Shown here: positions 12,420 through 25,223 of the stretch, in pieces
Numbering within the stretch: position 1 is the first letter of the stretch
Layout: each line of letters starts with the position of its first letter
Notes under the pieces: model-generated
What the model was told of the DNA's origin: nothing
The model's database searches: none
Seen by the model: the letters and a program-made list of their open reading frames with translations, nothing else
Position numbers and translations under genes: made by a program
Source of the DNA: Linum tenue
Taxonomy: Eukaryota > Streptophyta > Magnoliopsida > Malpighiales > Linaceae
Assembly: GCA_946122785.1 (NCBI GenBank)
Contig: CAMGYJ010000006.1
Span: 1,116,001-1,180,000 of the forward strand
DNA length: 64,000 bases
Direction: 5' to 3'

Positions 12420-14239
12420 TTACAAAAGTAAAGGAAGCAAAAGGTAACCCCTTCTTGAAGTGCAAGTATAGAAGAGAAGAAAAAAAGGTTAGTGAGAGTT
12501 CAAATTAGGAGACAGAAACAAGACCCTGAAATGGTAGTAAAAAAGAAAGAAAGAAAAGGTGGAGACTTTGTACAGTTGTTGTCGATGATGATGATGATGA
12601 TAGATTTACTGCAGAAGCTTACAGCATGTTGATTTCTTTTCCCCCACTGCTTTGTTGTTGCTTTTTTTTTTGGTGAAGGGTTTATAGTCAACAGTTCTCA
12701 TATTTGACTGATTCATATACACTGATTCATTCATTGCAAGAACAGTTCCATTTCTTTTGAGAGGTGATTCTGCAGTTTGGTTAGGTTTTCAATCAGATAG
12801 GATAAACACCTGCCTTACTGCCCACTGCTACAAGACCAAAGGCGTTGCCTTGCATCGTCGAACTTCCTTCTTTCCTCTTGGCAATTGATTCAAAAGTTAG
12901 TGATGAGGAATGATACTTGGAGTTGGAGATTGGATGGGCTTCTTTGTGTCCTTGAGAGCCTGGCCGAGGCATTGTAGAAATGTTCATTTTCTTCATAGAT
13001 TGAGCAGGATGGCCCAACAGCCTATTGCTCTATGAGTGATTTTGGGATGAACATGATGAACACGGGCTCCATCGATCTCCAACTGTCACTTGGTGGGGCG
13101 CCTGCAGGTTCTGAAGCTGCAGGCGGCACGTGGAGAACAAGAGTCAGTGGGCAGCCTCCCTGAAGTCCAAATGGTGAATTGAACGATGAGACAATCGATT
13201 CCGCAGCACTTTTGTACTCTTGTTTTGTCTTTCCCCACCACAAAAGGGATACTTACAAAAGGTTTAAGATTTCCGGCAAAAAGTACCAAAATATATAAAC
13301 CAAGGACTAAGAAAGACGGAGTTGCTTATTGAGGCTTACACAATATATTCGGGAATTTACTCAGCCGAGCAGAAATTTTGGGAGTCATCACATATCTTGA
13401 GAGCTACATCGTTCTCAGACAAACATGCAACTAAATGCTATATATGATAGACTATCATCAGCTAACTGATTCTTATCTATTCTAAAATTCTAATTCAACG
13501 AAGCGAAACTAATGTGCTCTTTTCTATGTGTCACTGACCATTCACCAGTAATTAATCTTGGTTTCACTATTTACTTATCTGAGATGCAAAATACAAAAGA
13601 GTCTCGTTCCAATTGGTTCAACTCAAGAACTACATCAATGGCTCTTCTAAATTATCACCACAACCACCTTAATTAAGTGATCACCCTGGAATCAATTGGA
13701 AGCTTTCAAATGCAGTCTATACACCCAAGCACGTCTTGTTTGATAATTTAGTAATACCTTTCCAATGTGAGAAACGGAAAAACCATATCAAACTCAATAC
13801 TTTCAGATTGCCGTGTTGTTAAATGATAGATATTAATGAATTTTGTGTGTATTTGCCTATTTGGTGTTCTAAATTATCAATAATCAATTAAATTTTAATA
13901 TTGGGGACCAGTTTTGAGTGGCCTGCTGAAAGGAGGGAGCTGGAACAAAATTTTGCCTCGGACGACGAAGTTGACTAGCTGCAGTAGAAAAAGGAAGGAG
14001 AAAGATATTTCTTTTTAATTTAATTTTTCCAATTTCCTTGGACTTCTTCTCTGTTCCTTCTTCGTCCAAATCAGAATTTGGACATTCATTCCTTCCTCGA
14101 ATCCCTTTTCCCTTCAGCACAGGGCAGCAGCCAGGGAGGGGCAAATAAGAAGAGGGGAGAAAACCCCCTTTCCAGGCAAGTTGGCTGCTTCACCAGCTAG
14201 CTCACTGCTGGAAACTGCGGGAAAAAGTGGTGAATTTTC
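12420..14239. other. TPS11-like 3' region and spacer before the CNGC gene
   Basis: The first 350 bp or so is presumably TPS11-like 3' UTR. It contains a GAT triplet run (12584-12600). The 12.8-13.3 kb part is less AT-rich and open in several frames on both strands, including the 43-codon + strand ORF listed separately. From 13.3 to 14.1 kb the DNA is AT-rich with no supported gene. The last part leads into the CNGC17-like leader. Confidence 0.5.
13032..13163 (+). CDS. Small ORF or orphan last exon with an LxLxL (EAR-type) motif
   Basis: Not a recognised gene. A 43-codon ORF starts MSDFGMNMMNTGS and contains IDLQLSLGG, an LxLxL motif of the kind that recruits TOPLESS co-repressors. It then runs through a Gly/Ala-rich tail to TGA 13161-13163. 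The frame stays open upstream to about 13003, where TTTTCTTCATAG looks like a 3' splice site, so it could be the last exon of a decayed transcription-factor gene. I found no upstream exon. Two - strand ORFs (13022-13243 and 12793-13017) overlap and cannot be ruled out either. Confidence 0.25.
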   Translation: MSDFGMNMMNTGSIDLQLSLGGAPAGSEAAGGTWRTRVSGQPP

Positions 14240-14293
14240 ATGGCGGGGGTTTAGTTCAGACGGAAGATCGAGAGAGGCTGGTTCATGGATTGA
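14240..14293 (+). promoter_or_regulatory. Two minimal upstream ORFs before the CNGC17-like start
   Basis: Seen: ATG GCG GGG GTT TAG at 14240-14254 and ATG GAT TGA at 14285-14293. The second ends 11 nt before the main ATG at 14305. If the transcript starts upstream of 14240, scanning ribosomes meet both first, which would damp translation. The transcript start is not known. Confidence 0.45.
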
Positions 14294-14304
14294 TTAGGTC
14301 TGCA

Positions 14305-17300
14305 ATGGAGTACAAGAAGGAAAAGCTCGTGAGGTTTGTTTACAGTTCTCTCTAATGGGTGGTTCTACGTTTCTTGTGTTTTTCCCTCTAGAATCCTTTG
14401 ATGTTTAGCATTGTTCGAGTTTTCATGACTGTGGGAGTAATGGGTTAGGCCGTTTGGGTGAAAGTTTGGGAAAGTCGTCGGCTTTGGTCTTCAATTTTGG
14501 TGGGGTTGTGTAGATGCAGAAGAAGCACAGTTAGTGTACAAGTAAACAAATTGCTTTGTGAATCACGAAAGTCGGGAAGCCGTACTTGAACCGCTGAAAT
14601 TTGGCAATCTGTCCATTGAAAATTTTCGATTGCTTCAGTTACTTTAAGCTACTTTAGCGTTATGTTGTGAAAGCTACTAGTTGAGTTTCAGAGTACTAAC
14701 GTATCACCATTTAGAAGTACGAAGGAAAGAGTGGTTTGTTAATCCCTGAGGGTTTCGATTTGTTAGGTTTTATCCGGAGGGCAAGCAACATATTGGGATT
14801 TTTCCATGGGGCAAAGGTGATGCAATATACCCGGAAAATCCGGAGAAAGTCTCATCATCTTCATTGCTCATGACGGGGAGCAAAGGAGGGGGAAAGCTGC
14901 CAGAGACCTCGAAGATGGGAGGGGGAAGGGGGGCCAATGTCTTCTCGGAGGACTATCAACCGTGGCACCAGAAAATGCTGGATCCTGGCAGTGATATTGT
15001 GTTGAGATGGAACAGGATCTTCCTTGTATCATGCTTAGTTGCTCTCTTCATCGATCCGCTCTACTTTTATCTGCCTACCATAGGAGGGGACGGGAAGAGT
15101 TCTTCGTGTGTTAGCACGGATTACAACTTGAGAATCGTCATCACATTCTTCAGAAGTGTGGCAGATCTGTTCTATCTTCTGCATGTGGTGTTGAAATTCA
15201 GGACTGCTTATGTTGCCCCGAGCTCTCGTGTGTTTGGCAGGGGCGAGCTTGTCATGGATCCCAAGTTGATTGCCCAGAGGTACATTCGATCCGACTTTTT
15301 GATTGACCTCATTGCCACTCTGCCTCTCCCTCAGGTAAACTTGGATGATCTAGGATGTTTAGATAGTTGTTGTTGTGCAACCTTTTTCTAGATCCTCTTG
15401 CGATGAAGAACATCATCTGCTATTGGTTCTAGTATTGCTATTTTTAGCTTCTTCTACTGTACATCACTTCTCCAGTGAAAAGCTCACAATGAACCGAAAT
15501 GTAATGCAGATAGTTGTCTGGTTCATCATCCCCGCAACTAGAAAGCCTCGAACTGATCATAACAACAATGCGCTTGCCCTGATCGTGTTGCTTCAGTATA
15601 TCCCTAGATTATATCTCATCTTCCCACTCAGCTCCCAAATTATCAAGGCTACTGGTTTGGTCACTAGGACAGCTTGGGCAGGAGCTGCTTACAATCTTCT
15701 ATTGTACATGCTGGCAAGCCATGTATGTCCTCTTGTCATTTTTTATTACCCAATTCTACACTTGATTTTTCGATTCTTGTTGATTGGATTGACCTCTTTT
15801 TTCAGGTTCTAGGAGCATCATGGTATTTGCTATCCATTGAGAGGCACACAACCTGCTGGAAAAGGATTTGTAGGAATGAAACTGCTCCTATCAAGTGTGA
15901 GCTCAATTACCTCGATTGCGATGCTTTCAACCACAACGATAGGATAACATGGGCAAAAAACACCACTGTGTTTCGAGATTGTGATCCGAGTAATGATATT
16001 CAGTTCCAATATGGGTTGTTTGGAAATGCTGTGACGAAAAAAGTTGTATCTACCAGTTTTGTGGATAAGTACTTCTATTGCTTGTGGTGGGGGTTACAGC
16101 AATTAAGGTACGTCTGGTTAACTCAGCACACTAAAAGAGACTTTTCCAGCCATTTTAGTGATTTTTAGAGATTGCTATGCTATATCTGAATGAACTATAT
16201 TTAGATTGTGCTTAATCTTGTTTAGAGTTTCTTAGTTTGCATCTTTCGACAGTTATATATTTGGAATGTTATTTTTCACAGTTCATATGGCCAGAACTTG
16301 ACAACAAGCACATTCATTGGGGAGACATCATTTGCTATACTGATATCAATCATGGGTCTCGTTCTTTTTGCCCATTTGATTGGCAATATGCAGGTATAGG
16401 AAAGGCACCATCTTTGCAATTTTTATGACATTATTCAAGACTTTTCTTTTCAATGGTTGAATGCTTAAATGGCCACTAGGCTATGGGATTTGTTACAAAA
16501 TGGCCACTAAATTAAAAATCACAACAAAAAACTAACTAAAGTAAGTGACATTGTTATAGAACAATCATTCTGTTTCATTCCAACTCATCTGTTATTTCGG
16601 CCGAGTCATCGCCCCAGGAACCCACTTATCCAACCATTTCCAATTCAATGATGGGTTGCATCTTGACTTTGAGCTTTTGCTTGTGGTTTAGGATTGTAAT
16701 GGAAATGGTTGAGTCGAGTGGCTACTGGCTAGTTTGTTATACATCATTTACTTTAGGCACCGCTCGTTAACATTTTTAGTTTACTGACCATACAGACCCC
16801 ATAATATAGAGATCATTTAACCATTAACCCTTTCTTTTTCTCGGTTCAATTATTGTCATCTTTTGACTGTTGCTACTGCTGCTGTGCATTCCCTTGATGA
16901 CTTCTAATGGAATATGTGTTTGTGTGTCACTTGCTAGACGTACCTTCAATCTCTTACAGTGAGACTCGAGGAATGGCGGCTCAAACGGAGGGACACAGAA
17001 GAGTGGATGAGACATCGCCAGCTGCCTGAAGACCTGAGGCACCGCGTTCGACGCTTTGTCCAATACAAGTGGATTGCAACTCGAGGCGTCCTTGAGGAAG
17101 ATATTCTACGCGGCTTGCCTACTGATCTCCGGCGTGACATCCAGCGACACCTCTGCCTCGATCTTGTCCGACGTGTAAGATTGCTAACCGTTTTACAGTT
17201 CGCATAGAAAAATGCCTTGATTCAGTCCAGTTTCTGTGCCAGATAAAGCCATGCACACCTCTAAATTTTTGGCATGATGATTATACAACTTTCTATATCT

Positions 17301-18022
17301 GCTTGCAGGTTCCGTTCTTCTCGCAGATGGATGATCAGTTGCTTGATGCAATCTGCGAGCGCCTGGTTTCTTCCCTTAGCACGCAAGGCACCTACATTGT
17401 TCGGGAAGGCGATCCTGTGACGGAAATGCTGTTCATAATTCGGGGAAGTCTAGAGAGCTCCACGACTAATGGGGGAAGAACCGGGTTCTTCAACTCGATC
17501 ATGCTCAAGCCTGGTGACTTCTGTGGTGAGGAGCTCCTCGCATGGGCCCTCCATCCCAAATCATCTCTCAACCTTCCTTCATCGACTCGAACAGTGAGAT
17601 CACTCAACGAGGTTGAAGCATTTGCCTTACGAGCTGAAGATCTCAAGTTTGTGGCGAACCAGTTCAGGCGGCTGCATAGCAAGAAGCTGCAACACACATT
17701 TCGGTATCACTCGCATCACTGGAGGACATGGGCGGCATGCTTCATCCAGGCAGCTTGGCGTCGTCACAAGAAGAGGATGGTAGAACACAGTCTCACGATG
17801 TCGGAATCTTTCCAGCAAAGGGAACTTGAGATGATGATGGCGCAGGAAGAAGAGGAACGAAGCTCTAGTGCCTTGAGAGGGAAGCTCAACCTCGGAGCAA
17901 CGATATTGGCTTCGAGATTCGCCGCGAATACTAGGAGAGGAGTGCAGCAGAAGATGAAGGATGTGGATATGGTGAAGCTACAGAAGCCAGAGGAGCCGGA
18001 CTTCTCCGCAGAAGCTGACTAA
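14305..18022 (+). CDS. CNGC17: Cyclic nucleotide-gated ion channel, CNGC17-like (group III)
   Basis: Exons 14305-14333, 14767-15334, 15510-15722, 15806-16107, 16282-16393, 16938-17174 and 17309-18022 join to 724 codons plus stop, the usual family length. The 29-nt first exon (MEYKKEKLV) is split from FYPEGKQ by a 433-bp intron and is easily missed. The protein is a plasma-membrane cation channel: a six-helix membrane domain with the pore loop around GLQQLSSYGQN (about 366-376), a C-linker (EEWRLKRRDTEEW), a cyclic-nucleotide-binding domain with GDFCGEELLAWAL (556-568), and an IQ-type calmodulin site WAACFIQAAWRRHKKR (628-643). Reads such as FIDPLYF, DHNNNALALIVLLQYIPR and the EEPDFSAE ending are closer to CNGC17 than CNGC14. 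Group III channels conduct calcium and help control growth and immunity. Intron 5 holds a MITE-like insert. Confidence 0.95.
16451..16830. mobile_element. MITE-like insert in intron 5 of the CNGC gene
   Basis: Seen: left end AATGGTTGAATG (from 16452) and right end reading inward AATGGTTAAATG (16825 to 16814). Both arms then contain diverged TATGGG and GGCCACTAAATT/GGTCAGTAAACTA motifs. TTTCTTTT lies directly outside each end (16443-16450 and 16831-16838) and could be a target duplication, but it is low in complexity. The insert fills most of a 544-bp intron and has no coding capacity. Confidence 0.4.
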
Positions 18023-18517
18023 GTAGGATCTATAACTCTCAATCAAGATGTCGATGTGGATAGCTATACGAATATAGTTTTTGCAGGATCTTACAGCGTA
18101 TAAAAACAGATCAGATGGTGCTCCATTGCACCCTGCAGGGCTGAAAATGCTTCCCTAGATTGCAGAAGATAAAAGACTAGGAGCTCTTTGAAATCCTATG
18201 TTGTAATTGAAGCTGTGACTATTGATATGCCATTGACAACTTCTGTATGGCAGGCGACACTTACTAGAACAAGATTAGATTGATTTTTTTAGCTGTATAA
18301 GTTGAATGAATTCATTTTTTAAGGTTGTTTCTTTTTACCTTGGACGTTGGAACCTAGAAATACTGTAAAGTGTACTAAAGGAAAATCAAATTTGAGATCA
18401 GTATCTGCGCACTGCAGTCTACACCCCTGTTATAGAGCAAAACGACGACGTTCAGGGGGAGCAAAGAGAACAGGAAGCTGGAAGTGAAATACAGAGAACT
18501 TCTTTCTAGTTTTGAGG

Positions 18518-21260
18518 ATGAAGATAATGTTGATAACGGTGGGACAAGCAACGCCTTGTCTCAATTTCAGACTTTCTCGTCTCAATCCGTCGCCAACACT
18601 TCGAACTTCCCTCCGGCGACACAACTTCTCCTTCCGGCGAAATCCCATCAGAACTCCCGCCATCGTCGCCGCCGCTGCCACTACTCCCAAGCGATGGAGC
18701 ACTGCTCTCAGCTCCAAAAGGTAAGAAGATGCTCTCTTTTCCCACACTTCTATTTAATGAGCCAAATGGGCAGTGACCACCAAGAGTGTCCAAGTTCGAT
18801 TAGTTGTGATTTTCAGCTGAACAACGGACGAAGTTCACAGCTTTTGACAGAGAGTTGTTTCAACTTTGAATTTTTTTGGTACCTCAGTTATGAGTTTGCA
18901 GTTTTCGATCCATTGGGCATTGAATCAAATGAAGATTCTGGTTTAGCTGCTGCATGGGAAAGCTTTGTCTCCTTGTTGTCCCCAATATTTGAGGTGGGTT
19001 CCTCAAGTAATTCAAGAAAGGACAAGCCTTTACCTCGAGGAGTTGCAGGTTTGGTCAGATTACCATTGAAATTCTCCGTTGTGGGTGTTCTTCACTGTGA
19101 AAGCATGATTATTTTTTCATTTAATTGCAGCTGCAATTGAGGACAGTTCAATAGATTTTGGGGATTTCTTCAAGGGCCCATTGCCAGGGAAGTTCCTCAA
19201 GCTATTAGGTTTCTTAGCTCTATCCCGCCTTGGAATCTACATCCCACTTGGTGGTGTTAACAGGGAAGCTTTTGTGGGGAATTTAGATCAGAATAGCTTG
19301 TTGAGCACTCTGGATTCATTTTCTGGTGGAGGAATTGGTAGGCTTGGGATTTGCTCTCTTGGCATAGTTCCATTTATCAATGCACAGATTGTGTTTCAAC
19401 TTCTTGCTCAAGTGTATCCCAAGTTGCAAGATCTTCAGAAGAGAGAAGGGGAAGCTGGACGGAAGAAGATTCTTCAGTATACTCGATATGTTTCAGTTGG
19501 ATTTGCTATAGTACAGGTAACCCAAACAAAAGAGAAAACCAATGTGAATCTGAATGATAGGGAGGTGGTTTAGTACTATGGTAGTCAGTAGTAGTTCTGG
19601 AAAAGCTATCTTTCTTGCCCGATTTTGATACAATAGTAATGTATTTCGGGTATTATGTATTAGTAGAATGCATGCTATTTTCTAACAGTTCATCTTTCTT
19701 GTTGTCGGGATTTGATACAAAAATCATGTATTATGATTCTCTGATTGCAGGCAATTGGTCAAGTTTTCTTCCTTCGTCCCTACGTAAACGACTTTAGTTC
19801 AGAATGGGCTATATCATCCGTCACCTTACTAACGCTTGGCTCGGTTCTCACAACATACCTCGGAGAACGAATCTCAGATTTGAAGCTTGGCAATGGGACA
19901 TCTCTCTTGATATTCACAAGCATCATCTCCTACTTGCCAGCTTCTTTCGGTAGGACTACGGCTGAGGCATTGCAGGATGGGAACTACATTGGTCTTGGCA
20001 CCATTGTAGCCTCATTCTTACTGCTAGTCTTTGGCATTGTGTATGTTCAGGTAACCTGCTTTTGATAAAATCCTGATCTGCCTGGAATATGGATTGGAAA
20101 GTAATGATGATTGGTTTTCCAGGAAGCAGAGAGGAAGATCCCACTCAACTATGCCTCAAGGTATAGCAGCAGCAGTGGTGGTAGCCTGCAAAAATCTGCT
20201 TATCTTCCATTCAAGGTTTGTCCTCGGTCTGCATGATCGGTTTGACCTGACTCATCTTCTCGTATTTTTTTATTTATGTTCTTATGTATTGGTTTCATTA
20301 AATACAGGTTAATAGTTCAGGAGTGATGCCAATCATATTCTCTACGTCATCATTGGCTCTTCCGGGCACTCTAGCCCGGTTCACTGGAATATCTGTGCTA
20401 AAAAATGCCGCCTTGGCTTTGAACCCTGGAGGTAAGATCTTTATCTGGTAGCTATAGCCGGCAATATCTTGTCCGACCCGATCAATTGGTTAGTAACTCA
20501 AGTAACTCAAGTCATTGATCGCAGCCCACACAAACTGCAGTTCGATTAGTCCACTACCGGAACAATCTGTAATTTGATTGACCTATAATTTTGGTTGACC
20601 AGCACTCGAATACTCGATTGCCCAGTGATTTTCCCATCTAGTCCATGACCAATCTCATCTTTCTTTTCGTCCATTTGCAACATCAAAACCAAGTAAAATG
20701 AGAAACGAACTCTTTTGCAGGTTCATTCTATCTCCCTACAAACATTATGCTAATAGCCTTCTTCAACTACTACTACACATTCCTGCAATTGGACCCTGAT
20801 GATGTGAGTGAACAATTGAAGCGCCAAGGTGCATCTATCCCATTGGTCCGCCCTGGTAAAAGCACTGCCGCCTTTCTGAAAACAGTAAGTTTCATCTTTA
20901 ACAACTGAAATGGTGAAATTGATCCTTTTCTTCCTCGACTGTGTCCATTCCTCCGTCCTGTACATGTACATGACTGGAACTTTGGAGGTCTAAGACTCAG
21001 AACTATTGCATTGCTTTGCATCCATCTAGGTTCTGAGCAGAATTTCAGTTCTGGGTTCGGCTTTTCTGGCCGTCCTGGCAGCTGGGCCAGCTGTGGTTGA
21101 ACAGATCACACACTTGACAGCATTCCGAGGATTCGCAGGGACCTCTGTGCTGATTCTCGTTGGTTGTGCCACAGACACTGCAAGGAAAGTTGAAGCTGAG
21201 ATCATATCTCAGAAGTACAAGAACATCGAGTTTTACGATCTTGACAAGTATGGCAAATGA
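18518..21260 (+). CDS. SCY2: Chloroplast SecY-type translocase subunit SCY2
   Basis: Exons 18518-18720, 18888-19048, 19131-19516, 19751-20050, 20123-20215, 20308-20431, 20721-20884 and 21030-21260 join to 553 codons plus stop, a little shorter than Arabidopsis SCY2. The first exon encodes a Ser/Arg-rich, acidic-poor stretch typical of a plastid transit peptide. ATG 18518 is the first in frame, but ATG 18527 is possible. The rest is a multi-spanning SecY core. KFLKLLGFLALSRLGIYIPL, GNGTSLLIFTSIISYLPASF and the conserved C-terminal TARKVEAEIISQKYKNIEF are characteristic. SCY2 is the inner-envelope SecY homologue, essential for embryo development, and partners SECE2. It is distinct from thylakoid SCY1. 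It starts only about 500 bp after the CNGC stop codon, so its promoter must be compact or overlap that gene's 3' region. Exon 2 is the least conserved part and its acceptor is my inference. Confidence 0.93.
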
Positions 21261-24200
21261 GATTTTGGAAGGAGAGGATGGAAGATCTATAGAGTTGTAA
21301 TGCTATTCCAAGAGTACTACATTACACTTGAAAGTAGCTGTAGATATTGAATTGTACTTGTATGGAAATAGTGTATCATAATGTTATACGTTATAACGAT
21401 CCAATTACAAGAGTACATCACTAACTACCAACTACCAATTGAACTATAAATCACGATGGAGTAAAGTTACAGTCAGACCACCTCGTTCTTTAACCATACA
21501 ATTACAATTTGTTGATCGAAATGACATATTCACAGCCCTAACTAATCGATAATTTGCCACCACATGTGACCACTTCCCAACTGGCGGAATCGGTCACTTC
21601 ATAGACTACCCTAGAGAAGAAGTAAACCCTAGAGAAGAAGCAAATGAGACTCCATGAATAGGGTTGTTGATGAAGTAAATGCATGTGGATAAATGTCTAT
21701 TCATCAAGGGACAAAGGGGGATGGAGGGAAGTCAATTCACATTGTTCATACATGGATGACTCGTCAACCGATCTCTATTTATACATGGTGAGTTGGATGG
21801 AAGTGTCTCCATCACCTTTAAATTTCGGATTTGCACCAAGAAAGCAATGGCTGCCATTTTCTCTCTTTGTTTTTGTTTTGTTGGTCGATAACTCATTCTT
21901 CTATAGGCTATTAGCCAACTTTTCAAAAGAAGCATTCATGCAAAGAAATAAATAAAAAAAAGAGTTTCTCTCTGAGACAAATGGAAAGAGACTGATTGTT
22001 ATTCCTGTTCGTGTTCTCACATGCTAACACGAGAAACCAGTTTCTCATTATTACCTTTTGATCTTCCTTTATCTTCACTATTATCAATTGAAATCCAAAA
22101 ATCCTCTCTTTGCTTCTTTGACCTTGAGTGTAATTCGCTTTGAAGGTAAGATGTATATAGGAGACAAATATAGAACTCTCGTCAATCAAAGAATTTTGCA
22201 TGATGCATACAATAATTACAATTACAAGTAAGAAATCGAACGACCCTACAAAATGCTCACAATTTACAAACTAACCCTAAGGAGCAACTCATATTCTTTT
22301 CACACATTCCGCGTATTTGCTAAGAGAGACATGCATGCATTCTTTGACTGATTTTAATAGTTTTTGTCATCTTCCCCTCTTTCTTTGTAGGACTATTTTG
22401 TGGCAGTTAGCCACATCTTTGGATGGTCCTAAATACTCTTTATATTAGCCACTTGCACACAAAAGTCTTCAAATCGTATCCATTCAATTTCTTACTTGTA
22501 AATTACGATTCTATACGTCATGATGGATCGTTGATAAACAACAGGTAACATAATCAATTTGTAGAGTTAGCTTACGATTGAGCAAATGATCCTCTTTGTA
22601 AAGAAGAGTTTTGTTTAATGTTTGTTTTATGTATTTTGTATGTGTCTTAGTCCTAAGCTATTTTTTTTCTAATTTGCTTAGGTCACTTCTCACTTTTTTG
22701 AATGAGACCACTAACCTAACCACTCCTCTCTTCCAATTATTAATAATTAAGTATATAGATTATTACTCTCTTTTTCCCCTTCTTCCTCTAATTTTCTGTT
22801 GAAAAAGGGGAATGTTTCGATTTGATTAAACACACATGATAATGGAGGGGGATTAGAGAGAATATGATTAATACAATTTAACTTATTTATCTTTTATATA
22901 TTGAACTAATTATAATGTTTTCGTGTCCCTTTGAAGAGGACTAATGGACTATAAAGTATTTCAGTTGAACAACTTTCACCAACTCTTAGAATGTTGTGGG
23001 AGTAAATGGGCCACTAGCTAATAGTAATTGTTCCCTAATAATTCCTATTGGAGAAAAAAAATAGTGTTTAATTAATATCGTGTAAGAAAATATGATAGGC
23101 GATTCTGGTGATAAGTTATAAAGGTCACCGTTTTATATTCTCAAGTTCTATGTCACAGGCGAATAGGCAATCATCTTTAGGATGATTCTTTTATTGAACC
23201 ATCAACAGACATATATACTTCAATGATTCACTCATATGATTCTCTTGAATTTAATAAGTATTCACATAGTTAACGGTAGTATCATTAGATATAAAAATCG
23301 AAATTCATTTATGAGTAGAAGATCATTATTTGACAATTCCTAAAAAATATGAAAAGCATGGAGTTAACTTTAAGCAAAGGTTAAGACATGGACATGGGTC
23401 CTCAAGTTTGGGTTATTGTTTAACTAATTGCTTGTGGAGGAGAATTATGGAAGAGGAGTAGGATTCTTTTTTTAAAATTTCATAAAGAGGTAGCCCCCAA
23501 ATTAAATAAGGACACATGAACTTATGGGGTCAAGACACATAATAATGTACTTCTCCATTCAATTGGGGGTGTGGATTTTTTGTATAGCCATTAGTGCAAC
23601 AATTTTGTCTATCTATATATCCTTTTTACAATTTTGTTTTGTCCACACAACAAACCACAATATTGATAGAAACACTTGTCCTTTCACACTCTGTATCTAT
23701 CTACTAACAAATAATGCCAAGTCTTGTAGCTCTTCTCTCCCAATTTTGTGCATTAATGTTGGTCCTGCCCCTCATGTTTGAGACATGGACAAATTTATGT
23801 ATAAATGTGGCCTTGGATCTTATCTTTAAAAAGGGCATATAATTGTATTGTTGGAAATATATGTTGTAGATGCTATCTATGAAATTTCGCTTCAACATTT
23901 TGTTATTATGATCTTCAATACCAAATGAAACTTGCAGAATTATACTACTTGGCTGGCTTTCTATCTAGATATCCAAATACTTTAGTCTGTTTTGAGTTAC
24001 TATAGTTCAAATCCATAGAGTTTAAACGTTTTACCTTCTTTCACTAATATTTCTGACTCTACCACTAATCACGAGGGTGATCAATAACTACTTTACTTTG
24101 AACATCTTCAACATCCATATCTCAACTCAAAAGAATCCAATAGGGAGAGATAGAGAGAGATTTGATTTGGGGAGTTGGAACAAATTAACAAGAGAAGAAA

Positions 24201-24294
24201 GGAATTGGGGCCATTGGGTCACCAATTTGTCAGCATCTATCACCAAGCTATGTGCTAAGATCTTTTGTCACCATTTATTGATTAGATCGCCGGC

Positions 24295-24323
24295 CGGCGG
24301 CTGCCCTTTTGGAAGGGCCGCCG
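24295..24323. other. Short GC-rich hairpin
   Basis: CGGCGGCTGCCCTT pairs with AAGGGCCGCCG across a TTGG loop, with a two-base bulge. It lies in a GC-rich island of about 70 bp (24285-24350) inside AT-rich intergenic DNA. No function can be assigned. Confidence 0.35.
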
Positions 24324-24402
24324 TTGGATCGATCTTCTTCCGACGGTGACAAACAAATTTCTGCCCACTTTTTTTCACGCACTCTCTTGTCTGATAATTT
24401 CA

Positions 24403-24540
24403 TGCTAACTTCACATGAACACACATTGGTCGTAATTGATTTCATTCTCTCCTTTATCTCAGGACTCGGCAGGTTCAACTTTTCTTCCTTATAACTCCTC
24501 AAAGTTTGTGTGCCTAATAGCAATTAGCCACTTGTGGGTT
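24403..24540 (+). repeat. Diverged direct repeat, copy 1
   Basis: Shares with 25369-25505 the blocks GCTAA..TTCACAT.GAACACAC, ACTCGGC, and AACTCCTCAAAGTTTGTG followed by CCTAATAGCAA.TAGCCACT. The copies are about 965 bp apart in the same orientation. They may be a segmental duplication or two ends of a decayed element. Confidence 0.55.
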
Positions 24541-25223
24541 CTCCCCTCAGCAAGGTGATGATGGAGTGCTTACTCAGGGTTCCCAAGTTATTGTCTCCAT
24601 TCCATGAACCCAAGTTTGGCAAGTTCCCAAGGCTTCTCTCCATGTTTGATATCTATGATAGATGGGATCTCTTTTGAATACTTGATGATGTACTAGAGAC
24701 ATCTATTCATAATTTATCGGAGCAGCGTGTGATTGTTGATAGGATAGACGTTATGGTTCCGAAGTTTATATATTACGTATTAAGTTTACTATGTGCAGAA
24801 CTTAGTAGCTTTTAAGCGAAAAAAAGTATACGAGAGTTTTCGTTGTTTCTAACTTCTCACCAACTGTCTGTTTGATTAGGGTGATCAACCGATTCAGCTA
24901 GATAAGTTCGAGTTTGGGACAATCAATAGTTTTATGAGGTGATGTTGAGAAACATATAGATGATAGTGCGAGGACCTCAATTCCAAGATAGATTCTTGTG
25001 TTTACTAACTTTTCAATGGGGTTGAAGGAGATGAACAAATATACTTTGACATGAATTCATGTGATAAATTGGAAATAAAAAAAGAATCATAAATAGAATC
25101 GACTCAAAAGGACATTTATATTGATTCTATTCAATACTGTTAGATTCCGTTTAGATATGATTTCTCTTTACTCTTAGAAGATTTACAAAACAGATTCGTA
25201 AACAAATCAAATTATATACTATG

